Source: Mariniphaga sp963747515 (GTDB lineage: Bacteria; Bacteroidota; Bacteroidia; Bacteroidales; Prolixibacteraceae). From it: a stretch of DNA of 64,000 nucleotides. The notes under the pieces are model-generated. The model did not search any database, had not been told where the DNA came from, and saw only the letters and a list, made by a program, of their open reading frames with translations. This document shows, in pieces, positions 14,943 through 23,947 of this stretch (position 1 is its first letter; every line of letters starts with the position of its first letter). The position numbers and the translations under genes were made by a program. The stretch is taken from contig CAVVFN010000010.1 of NCBI GenBank assembly GCA_963747515.1, positions 1-64,000 on the forward strand, in the 5' to 3' direction.

Positions 14943-15776
14943 ATGACTAAAGTAGCACTGGTAGGCGCCGGGGGAAAAATGGGCATACGGCTTACAACAA
15001 ATTTGAAGAATGTGCCCCAATACGAAATGAGTTATCTTGAAGTTAGTAAAGAGGGTATTGATCGTCTCAGCGATATTAACATATCGATCTCACAAGAAGA
15101 TATTGTTATCCCTGAAGCAGACATTGTGATCCTGGCTGTTCCGGATATAATCCTGGGAAAAGTATCCGGGAAGATTGTACCCAAAATGAAAAGCGGATCG
15201 ATGGTTTATACACTGGATCCAGCATGCGCTTTGGCTGGCAAATTATTGCATCGCGATGATTTAACCTATTTTATTGCACATCCGTCGCACCCCAGTGTGT
15301 TTAACTGGGAACCGACTCCGGAAGCACAAAAAGATTATTTCGGCGGAACTCTGGCAAAACAAACCGTGGTGTGCGCACTTTTTAAAGGTGATGAAAGTGA
15401 ATACCAAAAAGGAGAAGATTTGGCGGTGACAATGTACGCACCGGTTAAAGAAGCATTTAAAATCACAGCTGAACAAATGGGAATTTTGGAACCTGCATTG
15501 GTAGAAACGTTATGTTCTACTTTACAGGTGATAGTGCGCGAAGCACTTGACGTTGCTGTGGAAAAAGGTGTTCCGGAAAAAGCTGCAAAGGAATTCCTTT
15601 TGGGACATTTAAATATTCAACTTGCCGTATTGTACGATCAAATTCCAGGTGCTGTGTTCTCAGATGCTGCAAATAAGGCCATAGTGAGAGGTAAGCCATT
15701 GCTGATTAACAAAGACTGGAAAAAAGTATTTGATCCGGAAAATATTATGGAACAAATCATTGATATAACCCAATGA
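14943..15776 (+). CDS. Phosphogluconate-dehydrogenase-like protein; candidate D-apionate oxidoisomerase
   Basis: 277 aa. N-terminal Rossmann domain with VGAGGKMG at 7-14 and VILAVPD; then GTLAKQTVVCALF and a helical C-terminal domain (EALDVAVEKGVPEKAAKEFL) of the PGDH-C type. The family includes D-apionate oxidoisomerase (ApnO), which converts D-apionate to 3-oxo-isoapionate with NAD and a hydroxymethyl shift. The order with the TIM barrel, Gfo/Idh/MocA and lactonase-like genes supports ApnO. IAHPSHPSVF near 112-121 may contribute catalytic residues. Stop and next start overlap (ATGA). Confidence 0.65.
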   Translation: MTKVALVGAGGKMGIRLTTNLKNVPQYEMSYLEVSKEGIDRLSDINISISQEDIVIPEADIVILAVPDIILGKVSGKIVPKMKSGSMVYTLDPACALAGKLLHRDDLTYFIAHPSHPSVFNWEPTPEAQKDYFGGTLAKQTVVCALFKGDESEYQKGEDLAVTMYAPVKEAFKITAEQMGILEPALVETLCSTLQVIVREALDVAVEKGVPEKAAKEFLLGHLNIQLAVLYDQIPGAVFSDAANKAIVRGKPLLINKDWKKVFDPENIMEQIIDITQ

Positions 15777-16807
15777 TTATGAGAAACAAAAGATTCGCAA
15801 TATTCGGATGTGGATTTTGGAGCCAGTTTCAACTTGGAGCCTGGCAGGAATTGGAGGGTGCTGAGTGCGTTGCGCTTTACAACCGTACAAAATCAAAAGC
15901 TGATGCATTGGGTAAACGATTTGGCATTAACAATACTTATGACAATGCTGAGAAATTGCTAAAAAAAGAACAACTCGATTTTATCGATATCATATCTGAT
16001 GTTGACACCCATGAAAAATTTACGCTGCTTGGAGCAAAATATGGCAAAGATGTAATTTGCCAGAAGCCCCTGGCGCCATCTTACGAAGCGGCAAAACGGA
16101 TGATGAAAGTTACCAAAGATGCCGGGGTAAGATTTTATGTTCATGAAAATTACCGCTGGCAACCCCAGTTTCGCAGGGTAAAACAAATTCTGGATTCAGG
16201 AGTTATCGGAAATGCATTTCGTTGTGAAACTGCCTTCCTTACCGCTTTCCCGGTTTTTGAAACACAACCGTTTTTAGCTGAACTTAAAGAATTTGCACTT
16301 ACTGATCAGGGTTCTCATCAATTTGATGTTCTCAGGTATTTGTTTGGTGAAGCCGAAACGGTTTATTGTGTGAAACAGACTGTGAACCCGACCATTAAAG
16401 GTGAAGATGTTACCACCTCGGTAATAAAAATGAAAAACGGTGTGGTTTGCATTCAGAAAATTTCGTTTAGTTCACCGTTGGAAAAAGAAATTTTCCCTCA
16501 AACGGTGTTACTAATCGAGGGCGACAAAGGCAGTATCCGGCTCGATGTTGAATTTGAAATCAGCACAACTGTCGGTTTAAAAACTACAAAAGAAACTGTC
16601 CCCATGAGATATTACCCCTGGCAAACTGACCGGCTTAAACCAGAACCACCCAGCATTGTCGATATAAACCTTAATATGCTTCAAGACATGCTCGGTAACA
16701 GTAAAGCCGAAAATACCGCAGATGATAATTTTGAAACCGTAAAATTAGTTTGGGCTGCCTATGAATCGGCCAGAACTGGAAAGGTTATAGAATTAGATAG
16801 ATTTTAA
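15773..16807 (+). CDS. Gfo/Idh/MocA oxidoreductase; candidate D-apiose dehydrogenase
   Basis: 344 aa. N-terminal NAD(P)-binding domain begins RFAIFGCGFWSQ; the family EKP-type motif appears as CQKPLAPSY, with VHENYRWQPQFR in the substrate domain. D-apiose dehydrogenase (ApsD), which oxidises apiose to apionolactone, belongs to this family. The operon context supports that role, though the family covers many sugar dehydrogenases. It overlaps the preceding gene by four bases; an alternative ATG lies two codons on (15779). Confidence 0.65.
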   Translation: MIMRNKRFAIFGCGFWSQFQLGAWQELEGAECVALYNRTKSKADALGKRFGINNTYDNAEKLLKKEQLDFIDIISDVDTHEKFTLLGAKYGKDVICQKPLAPSYEAAKRMMKVTKDAGVRFYVHENYRWQPQFRRVKQILDSGVIGNAFRCETAFLTAFPVFETQPFLAELKEFALTDQGSHQFDVLRYLFGEAETVYCVKQTVNPTIKGEDVTTSVIKMKNGVVCIQKISFSSPLEKEIFPQTVLLIEGDKGSIRLDVEFEISTTVGLKTTKETVPMRYYPWQTDRLKPEPPSIVDINLNMLQDMLGNSKAENTADDNFETVKLVWAAYESARTGKVIELDRF

Positions 16808-17064
16808 TTTTTGCAGAGTGAAAAAATTGTAAATATTCTTGCTATTTGTTGGGATTAAGTACTTATTCGCAATAATAAGAATAAATCCATGGGATTACGA
16901 AGGAGTGACAGTTTTTTCGATGAACACTTAAAAATAAAATAATAAAACCGATGTTATTCTGTTTGTACATCTCGTTGGAAGTATTCAAACCTGGATTACC
17001 CAATGGAAAATTTAAATTACCTGAGAACAGGGTTGCAATAATTTTTTTTCCTGATTGAAAAACA

Positions 17065-18867
17065 ATGAAATTTCAAACAAAATACTACGAACTCGATTAC
17101 GAAGATGCAGCTATCAGATCTGTAAAATATGGCAACTGCGAAATTATTCGAATGATTTATTCTGCTGTTCGTGACCGTAATTGGGGAACAGTTTCTAAAA
17201 ACATAATCAGCGAAAACATTCAACAGTTTATAGGAGGATTCAAAATTAATCTTAGCGTTGAATATGTTCAAAATGAAATTAATTTCCGTGCAAACTATTT
17301 AATTCGTGGCCGACAAAATCAAATTTCAATTGAAATGCAAGGGAAGGCAATTAGTTCATTCCTGAAAAACCGAATTGGATTTTGTGTTTTACACCCGATA
17401 AAAGAATGCGCAGAAAAAAAAGGTACAGTTCTTCATACCGATAATTCAATCGAAGAATTTAAATTCCCAAAACAAATTGCTCCGCACCATCCGGTTAAAA
17501 ACATAAAGCAAATAAATTGGAACCCCGATGTTGGAATTGAGGCACAGCTTACCTTTGAGGGTGACATTTTTGAAATGGAGGATCAGCGCAATTGGACGGA
17601 TGCATCATATAAAACGTATTGCACACCGTTGGAACTTCCATTTCCGGTTGAGGTTAAAAAGGGCGAAGAATTCAATCAAAAAATTATTTTAAATGTCGAT
17701 ATAAAACAAAAAAAACAATCGGCTAAAGAAAAAGAAATTTCTTTTTACTGGGACAATAATTCGATGTTTAAGCTCCCAGAGATTGGGTTTGGCAAAAGTT
17801 CACGCAAAAAGATGATATCAGAAGAAGAAATCAAACTGCTTTCCACTCTACAAATCCAACATTTGAGAGCTGATATTCATATGGATAAAGATAACTGGCA
17901 AACTGAAATGAACAAGGCGGTTAACGAAGCCGGTTTATTAAAAGTTCCATTATTCCTTTGTCTTTACTTTCCTGATGATTATCAATCAAAACTGGAAGCT
18001 GTTTTGGAATATTTTAGTGGCAAACAGAAACTACTGAAAGCAATTTTGCCGGTTGGTATGAATCATTTGCCACATCCCGCTTTTAAAGATATTGCTGAGC
18101 AAATTCGAAGCAGGTTTCGTGATGTAAAAGTGGGAACGGGCGTTAATGCCTATTTTGCAGAATTGAACAGAAATCGCCCGGATGCGAGTAATGCCGATTT
18201 TGTTTGCTTTTCAGCGTGCCCGCAAATACATGCATTTGACAAAAAGAGTATCATTGAAAATCTGGAAGGATTGGCCGAAGTTGTAAAATCGGCTAAAAAA
18301 TTATTCCCTGGCAAACGGATATGGATTTCACCAGTAACACTAAAACAACGTTTTAATGTTGTAGCAACAGAAGAAGAAAAATATTCAGGTCTGGAAGAGA
18401 TGGCTCCCCAGGTTGATCCCCGGCAACAATCAATGTTTGCTGCAGGCTGGACAATGGGTGCACTTAAACAACTTGCACAGTCTGGTGCAAATTTGATTGA
18501 TTTTTACGAAACCGTTGGCTGGCGAGGAATTCTTAATATGGATTTGACATCAAACTTACTGCCGGAACTTAACAAAACGGTTTTTCCTTTAATTAATTTA
18601 TTTCGAGTAATATCAGAGGCAAAACATTTGCTCTCCTCGGTTTCATCGCATCCTGATTTAATAGATGGAATTGTTTTTAAAAAAGAGGGTACCACCGAAA
18701 TTTTTCTTGCTAAATATTCAGAAACAAATCAAATCGTAAAATTGCCTTTAAATGATTCAAATATCTGTTTATACTCGCTTCAGGGATATCATGAAAATCC
18801 AAAGGTTTTACATGATTCGTTTGAACTTAAAATAAGATTAAATGAAGCTATTATTTTATCATTATGA
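17065..18867 (+). CDS. 600-aa protein; candidate D-apionate lactonase
   Basis: 600 aa, no signal peptide. The N-terminal ~230 residues are beta-rich with GNCEIIRMIYSAVRDRNWGT, NRIGFCVLHPI and EDQRNWTDASYKTY; the middle (240-540) looks like a TIM barrel with HLRADIH, LFLCLYF and FYETVGWRGI. These features agree with what I remember of D-apionate lactonase (ApnL) from the D-apiose pathways. It would hydrolyse apionolactone made by the upstream dehydrogenase. A glycosidase-like alternative is possible because of the barrel. It is 257 bp downstream of the Gfo/Idh/MocA gene on the same strand, so it may have its own promoter. Confidence 0.6.
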   Translation: MKFQTKYYELDYEDAAIRSVKYGNCEIIRMIYSAVRDRNWGTVSKNIISENIQQFIGGFKINLSVEYVQNEINFRANYLIRGRQNQISIEMQGKAISSFLKNRIGFCVLHPIKECAEKKGTVLHTDNSIEEFKFPKQIAPHHPVKNIKQINWNPDVGIEAQLTFEGDIFEMEDQRNWTDASYKTYCTPLELPFPVEVKKGEEFNQKIILNVDIKQKKQSAKEKEISFYWDNNSMFKLPEIGFGKSSRKKMISEEEIKLLSTLQIQHLRADIHMDKDNWQTEMNKAVNEAGLLKVPLFLCLYFPDDYQSKLEAVLEYFSGKQKLLKAILPVGMNHLPHPAFKDIAEQIRSRFRDVKVGTGVNAYFAELNRNRPDASNADFVCFSACPQIHAFDKKSIIENLEGLAEVVKSAKKLFPGKRIWISPVTLKQRFNVVATEEEKYSGLEEMAPQVDPRQQSMFAAGWTMGALKQLAQSGANLIDFYETVGWRGILNMDLTSNLLPELNKTVFPLINLFRVISEAKHLLSSVSSHPDLIDGIVFKKEGTTEIFLAKYSETNQIVKLPLNDSNICLYSLQGYHENPKVLHDSFELKIRLNEAIILSL

Positions 18868-18919
18868 GTTCTTACTGAAAATAAATCAAAAGAAATTATT
18901 GAACATACCCTCTTAATCA

Positions 18920-19100
18920 TTAATCAGCTTTAGTTTGAACAAAATCTTTCAGAAATTTAAATATCTCCTGACTTGTCCCTTTTAGTGCGGTGCTTCTAAT
19001 TCTGCCATAAGTTCCTTCATTTTGTTTATCCTGTATTGCACGAACCTGCTGTTGGAAAAAATGGTATTTGAAGCCGATAAAAGTTTTACTTACTACACCA
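18920..19100 (-). pseudogene. C-terminal coding remnant overlapping the next gene's end
   Basis: Minus-strand reading SKTFIGFKYHFFQQQVRAIQ then DKQNEGTYGRIRSTALKG and QEIFKFLKDFVQTKAD, stop at 18922-18920. It has no start, and the frame runs back into the 3' end of the hypothetical gene at 19093 in another frame. It reads like a protein C-terminus; I do not recognise it. Probably a remnant fused next to that gene by deletion. Confidence 0.35.
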
Positions 19101-20508
19101 GTCCCGCCTGTCTCAGTTCATCTTTCAGCGCCGGCAGATTGGGTTTATGGTTATAGAATTCGCGGGCAAGGAGCATGGTTTGAGGATAGTAGCCGGGGAT
19201 TCTGGCGGCTAGCTGCAACCATTCCACAATGCGCAGATAAGTGCTGCGGCCTCTTTCGGTTTGGATGGTCCGCCTCGCTTTTTCGCTGATATGATTAAAG
19301 CAGAATTCGGGGAATACTTCCAGCAGGGGTGTTATCAGCTCCGGGTATTGCCAGTCGTTGGGGTTATGTTCAACTATTTCTTTAATTTCTTCGTAGCGTT
19401 CTTCGACTGCCAGTACCTGCACTAAAAAAGGTTTATCATGATGAATGTCGCTTATCAGCTTTTCGAGTTTCTCTGTCGACAGATGCGGCCTGAGTTTGTG
19501 GAAATCTTCCAAATTGCCTTCATCCACAACCAACCGAAAAAAAACCTCTGCAAACAATGCCTCGTCCATTTCTGCCGTTACATACCTTTTAAGCTGCTGC
19601 GCCCAGTAACGAGGGTCTTTTTCAAATAACTCCTTCGCCAGCTCAGTAAATTCAGGGTTTCCCTGACAAAAATAATGCTCCAGCAATTGCCCGGCAACAT
19701 TATTGTTCTGCGCATAAAACTGCCTTGCCGTCTGAAGCCATTCCTCTGAATTGCCGGCTTTTTGATGAAGCATCAGCACCAGGCGAGGTACGTATTTCCG
19801 CTCTGCGTTCGAATGGTCGAGGATGGTTAGTATTTTACCGGGATGACTTGACTTGCCCGATATGACCAGCAGTAAATCTTCGAAATATGCTGTAAAATGT
19901 TCATTACCCGGGTATTCGTTGTCGCAATACATGAAAAATGTCTTACATACATTGATAACTGCTGAATCGGAAACTGCAGAAAGATTTACTTTTTCAATTA
20001 TTTCGTGCATCACCCGGCTGTGTTCTCTAAGCAGGTATTCATTGACATCGCCAAATGAATCGTAGGGATCGTTTATATCGGCCTCCAATGTTGCTTCATA
20101 AAGACCTATAATCATGGCAATCAATTCATCCAGCTTTTGCATAATAATCCGATCGGTTGCTTCGGTTTTAAATTCATCAAAAACCTCATCAAATTCCTGT
20201 TCGCTGGCTTCCTGGTATTGTTCCCACTCTTCCATATATCCTGAGCCGGAAGGACTGTATTTTTCCCAATCGGGATTTTCCGGATCTACTTCTTCAAACC
20301 GGTTTTTATAATCCTCAAGAACCTGTACAACAATTTCACAGAACCGTTCATAGGTAATGCCTGACGGTTGCTCATTGCTGGCTGCAAAAGTTACAAATGC
20401 TTTTTGTAAATCCTGGTTTCCAACTGTAATTCCATCCAAAAAGGCAAGTTTTATTTTATCCGTTGCGTTTTCGTATGCTGTTTTAAATTCATTGGTTTTG
20501 AAATTCAT
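19093..20508 (-). CDS. Hypothetical alpha-helical repeat protein
   Basis: 471 aa from the ATG at 20508 (three codons after an in-frame TTG). No signal peptide or membrane segment. Acidic and helical throughout; the second half looks like degenerate HEAT/TPR-type repeats (RYVTAEMDEALFAEVFFRLV, YEEIKEIVEHNPNDWQYPEL, YLRIVEWLQLAARIPGYYPQ). The C-terminal part resembles that of some SWIM-zinc-finger-associated proteins, but the zinc finger is absent. No assigned function. Single gene on the minus strand. Confidence 0.65.
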   Translation of the reverse strand: MNFKTNEFKTAYENATDKIKLAFLDGITVGNQDLQKAFVTFAASNEQPSGITYERFCEIVVQVLEDYKNRFEEVDPENPDWEKYSPSGSGYMEEWEQYQEASEQEFDEVFDEFKTEATDRIIMQKLDELIAMIIGLYEATLEADINDPYDSFGDVNEYLLREHSRVMHEIIEKVNLSAVSDSAVINVCKTFFMYCDNEYPGNEHFTAYFEDLLLVISGKSSHPGKILTILDHSNAERKYVPRLVLMLHQKAGNSEEWLQTARQFYAQNNNVAGQLLEHYFCQGNPEFTELAKELFEKDPRYWAQQLKRYVTAEMDEALFAEVFFRLVVDEGNLEDFHKLRPHLSTEKLEKLISDIHHDKPFLVQVLAVEERYEEIKEIVEHNPNDWQYPELITPLLEVFPEFCFNHISEKARRTIQTERGRSTYLRIVEWLQLAARIPGYYPQTMLLAREFYNHKPNLPALKDELRQAGLV

Positions 20509-20857
20509 ATCATTCAATCCTGTTTTGAACTAGGTAATTCTAAACTTTATTCATTTAGCAAAGAAATATGAATTTTCTTAACATCGCATTTTTTTATTCA
20601 AGTTATTAGGGGATAGATACACTCAGGATGGGGGTCAGAAAAGTTTGGGCACAAAAAACCCGGTATGAGCGAAGCGAACAGGATTTTGATTTAGTTCCAC
20701 CTATCTAAGATTCACTATAAGTAAATCTTATCACCCGACAAAGAATAAAAAGGGTTGGAATTAATTTTCAACTTTTGTTTTAGCAGCCAATGAAACATGC
20801 AGTATATTTTATTCAAAATTTAAAGACCCAGGTATGGAAATGTAACATAAAAATCTG
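20509..20857. other. Intergenic, nothing recognised
   Basis: About 350 bp of AT-rich sequence between the helical-repeat gene and the next remnant. I see no gene or clear repeat. A weak inverted repeat AGATTCACTATAAGTAAATCT near 20708 is the only structure (listed here in outline). Confidence 0.3.
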
Positions 20858-21244
20858 TTACTGATTTTCGTTACGTTCGGGCTCTCTTGGTGATTCTTCC
20901 AAAAAACAAATCTCTAATTCTAAAATAAATGCTCTTATTAAAATAACAACAGTGTCATCTGCTTCTGCCGTAAATGAGACGTCAAATGATACAATACTCT
21001 CATCCCGCTCAATTGGTTCAACTGAACACTCATGGAAAGGTGAGGTTGTGGGTTTAAATGTTCCTATCAGGTCGGTATCGTTGAGTTTCATTATTGAACT
21101 TCCCTGACCGGGAGAATCATAGGAATCGTTGGCATTCCATTGTGCAGGATTTGCCTTATGATCCGGGAAAAGATCAATTTTATGTAATTCGAGTTCAATC
21201 CATGCCCGATTCCCATAATCAGCGATTATCGTACAGACTACTGG
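20858..21244 (-). pseudogene. 5'-truncated coding remnant, family unknown
   Basis: The minus strand is open from just after a TGA (21247-21245) to a stop at 20858, 128 codons, but the first ATG (21091) comes only after ~50 codons that already read as protein (IIADYGNRAWIELELHKIDL, then PAQWNANDSYDSPGQGSS). From that ATG it would be 77 aa. The continuous protein-like sequence upstream suggests a gene that lost its 5' end. Beta-rich, acidic, unrecognised. Confidence 0.4.
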
Positions 21245-21345
21245 TCATAATTTAATAATAATAATACTATTGCGTGCTATTCTTAAATGTTGTAGCTTTA
21301 ATTGAAATTATAAGGTATTTTATTATTAATTTAAATTTTAAATCC

Positions 21346-22815
21346 ATGAAAAAATTTACTTCTTTTTTATTTCTGTTTCTGATTTCCTTTGGATTAATCG
21401 CTGAAAGCAATAATGAGCTTCAGAATAAAATTCAGGAAAAACAGGAAAAATTTTCTGTTATTGCTCAGTTGAGTGCAAAATTAAACATCCTTGCCAGAAT
21501 AAATAGTTCAAAGCTGTATTTAAAAAGTACTGCGGCTACTCAAAAACTCGACAGTACGGTAAACCGGATTTTGAATGAAGAAACCCAGCTTTGGCAAAAT
21601 GATTATAAGGATGAATATCTTTATGATGCTGAAATGAAAAACACAGCGTGGGTTGAGAAGGAATGGAATCTTACCGATAAATCCTGGGATGTTATTTCTA
21701 AAACTGAACTGGGATACGACAACACCGACAGGATAAATTCCATGTTATTGTACGAGAGAGATGAACTTACCCATACATTAAAACAGGTTAGTAAAATTCT
21801 CATTTATTATAATCCGCAAGGAATGCAGGATTCAATAATTATGAATTCCAGTGAAGATGACGGAGCAACCTGGGTTATTGATATGAAACAAACCAATCAT
21901 TACAATGAAGCGAAACAACTGATAAAAACGGAATATTGGGGTATGGACGAAGATTTAGGAGAATTAATTCTAAGTATGAATGTTGTTAATACTTACACCG
22001 CATCAGGAAAAATAGAAACCTCAAACACGAATGTATTTGAAGAAGGTGTGCAAATGCTTTGGTCAGTTACGGAATATAACTATGATAGTTCAGAAAGATT
22101 AAGTACAATTGAAAACTCGGCCATAAATTTTCTGACCTTCACAATGGAAAAAAGTTCACGTATTACCCGTCAGTACAATGAATCAGGTGATCTTACCCTT
22201 GAAATTAATTCATCATGGAACGGCGCGGCCTGGGTAGATGACGATAAAACCGAATACCAATATAACTTAGCTGGTGATGTTTCGGCTGAAATTTTTTCAA
22301 CCTGGAACGGCGTTGCCTGGATAGAAGAATGGAAAGATGAATACCTATTCAGTACAACCAATTTTTCAGAGGTTACCTTTCCTCAGATTGATTTTGTAAT
22401 GAATGCCTTTTCTTCGTTTTTAAATTTACTTGGGATACAGGCATCAATCGATTTCTCTTATGTAAAAGCAATTACAGATATTAAAAGTTTTGAAATGGTT
22501 GAGGGAAGCTGGAAAAATACCGAACATACCACTTTTTATTATTCAGGCGGAACTTCAACAAATATCAATGAATTTGAAAATTCAGTTGTTTCTGTTTATC
22601 CAAATCCGGCATCTGAATCGATTAAATTTAGTTGGAAAAATAACCACGAAGCTCTTTCACTGCAAATTTTCCAAATTACCGGTGCAAAGGTTATTGAGCA
22701 ACTAGTTTATCCAGGCAGGCCGGTTACAATATCACATTTGGAAAATGGAGTTTACCTCTACAAACTATTGAATGGCCAGCAAAATGTAAAAACGGGTAAA
22801 ATGATTAAAAAATAA
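21346..22815 (+). CDS. Secreted protein with type IX secretion sorting domain
   Basis: 489 aa from the ATG at 21346, chosen because it starts a clean signal peptide (MKKFTSFLFLFLISFGLIAE). The middle has several degenerate repeats with W-N-(G/L)-x-W-(V/I)-x-(D/E) and Y-x-YN-x2-GD/E units, RHS/YD-like in character. The last ~75 residues are a T9SS C-terminal domain: SVYPNPASESIKF, LENGVYLYKLLNGQQ and a basic GKMIKK end. Expected to be exported by Sec, then carried through the outer membrane by the type IX system, with the tail removed. Function of the repeat region is unknown. Confidence 0.8.
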   Translation: MKKFTSFLFLFLISFGLIAESNNELQNKIQEKQEKFSVIAQLSAKLNILARINSSKLYLKSTAATQKLDSTVNRILNEETQLWQNDYKDEYLYDAEMKNTAWVEKEWNLTDKSWDVISKTELGYDNTDRINSMLLYERDELTHTLKQVSKILIYYNPQGMQDSIIMNSSEDDGATWVIDMKQTNHYNEAKQLIKTEYWGMDEDLGELILSMNVVNTYTASGKIETSNTNVFEEGVQMLWSVTEYNYDSSERLSTIENSAINFLTFTMEKSSRITRQYNESGDLTLEINSSWNGAAWVDDDKTEYQYNLAGDVSAEIFSTWNGVAWIEEWKDEYLFSTTNFSEVTFPQIDFVMNAFSSFLNLLGIQASIDFSYVKAITDIKSFEMVEGSWKNTEHTTFYYSGGTSTNINEFENSVVSVYPNPASESIKFSWKNNHEALSLQIFQITGAKVIEQLVYPGRPVTISHLENGVYLYKLLNGQQNVKTGKMIKK

Positions 22816-22883
22816 ATTGTTGATTTTGAGATGTCCCATTGACTGCGGGATTCTCTCAGAACACCTCAAGCGGAAAACCGGCA

Positions 22884-22922
22884 GAAAAAAAAGGAGTCAT
22901 GGTGTCTAACCCATAACTCCTT
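22884..22922 (-). terminator. Intrinsic terminator after tRNA-Gln
   Basis: On the minus strand AAGGAGTTATGG, a short loop, CCATGACTCCTT, then a run of T. It lies 14 bp downstream of the tRNA 3' end. Confidence 0.75.
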
Positions 22923-22935
22923 GATAATCTATAGT

Positions 22936-23007
22936 TGACCTGCCAGGGCTCGAACCTGGACTCTTCTGATCCAGAATCAGACGTGTTGCCAATTACACCA
23001 CAGGTCA
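22936..23007 (-). tRNA. tRNA-Gln (CTG anticodon)
   Basis: 72 nt on the minus strand. The acceptor stem TGACCTG pairs with CAGGTCA; the anticodon stem TCTGA/TCAGA encloses the loop TTCTGGA, anticodon CTG, which reads CAG glutamine codons. The T arm GTTCGAGCC is standard. CCA is not encoded. A terminator follows. Confidence 0.93.
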
Positions 23008-23182
23008 GTTAAAAAATATCTTTTTGAAATCAGGATGCAAAAATATAAAAACTTTTATAAAAAAATTATTTTTTATAAATCATCTGTCTGTTGCTCTTTT
23101 GAAGTATTGTTCCTGGGTAAAGTTCCGGCAATAGCTTTTAATAAACAAGATTTTACAAATCAGGCATTTACTACCGGAAAAA

Positions 23183-23947
23183 CTAGTTGTTTTCTCTCTC
23201 CTTTCGCAAGTGGGCATAAAGTTTATTGGCAAAAATAAAGTCGTTCAATTTTCTGTTTTCGGTATTCAGGATTTCTTTGTTCGTTCCGTTCCAGGCAACC
23301 TCTCCTTTGGAAATGAACAGGATAAACTCACCAATATCAATTACAGAGTTCATATCGTGGGTATTAATGATGGTTGTCATGTTAAATTCCCGGGTAAGGT
23401 TTTGAATAAGTTTATCGATTACGGTAGATGTTTCAGGGTCGAGGCCTGAATTTGGTTCATCGCAGAAAAGGTATTTTGGGTTTAGGGCTATTGCCCTGGC
23501 AATGGCCACCCGTTTTTGCATTCCTCCGCTTATTTCGCTGGGGAATAACTTAAATGCACCGGGTTCAATATTTACATGTTCGAGGCAAAATTCAATGCGT
23601 TCCTGTTTTTGTTTTACCGACATGGTGGTAAACATGTCCATTGGAAACCTCACATTGGCTTCAACGGTTAAGCTGTCGAACAAAGCGCCACCCTGAAATA
23701 CCATTCCGATTTCGCGTCTCATTTTTTTTCGCTCTTTGTTTGCCATTCTGGTAAGATTCCGGTCATTATACCATATTTCTCCCTTATCAATCTCATATAA
23801 CCCCAATATTGATTTTACAAGAACGGTTTTTCCCGAGCCGCTCCGCCCGATAATCAGGTTGGTGATTCCGGGTTCAAAACGGGTGGTGATGTTGGTTAAA
23901 ATGGGAACTCCATCAAACGATTTATATAAATTTTTAATTTCTATCAT
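23183..23947 (-). CDS. mlaF: ABC transporter ATP-binding protein, MlaF-like
   Basis: 254 aa. Walker A GRSGSGKT near 34-41, signature SGGMQKRVAIARAIA, Walker B YLFCDEPNSGLDPETS, and the switch His in NTHDMNSV. The DEPNSGLDP variant and context with a MlaE permease identify the lipid-transport (Mla/Ttg2) group, which moves phospholipids between the inner and outer membranes. Its ATG overlaps the permease stop (ATGA), so the two are translationally coupled. The usual MlaD substrate-binding gene is not next in the window. Confidence 0.9.
   Translation of the reverse strand: MIEIKNLYKSFDGVPILTNITTRFEPGITNLIIGRSGSGKTVLVKSILGLYEIDKGEIWYNDRNLTRMANKERKKMRREIGMVFQGGALFDSLTVEANVRFPMDMFTTMSVKQKQERIEFCLEHVNIEPGAFKLFPSEISGGMQKRVAIARAIALNPKYLFCDEPNSGLDPETSTVIDKLIQNLTREFNMTTIINTHDMNSVIDIGEFILFISKGEVAWNGTNKEILNTENRKLNDFIFANKLYAHLRKERENN

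Noticed and set aside
10687..18867. Arabinose or rhamnose operon
   Set aside because: AraD alone is present; no isomerase or kinase for these sugars, and the remaining genes fit a sugar-acid route better.
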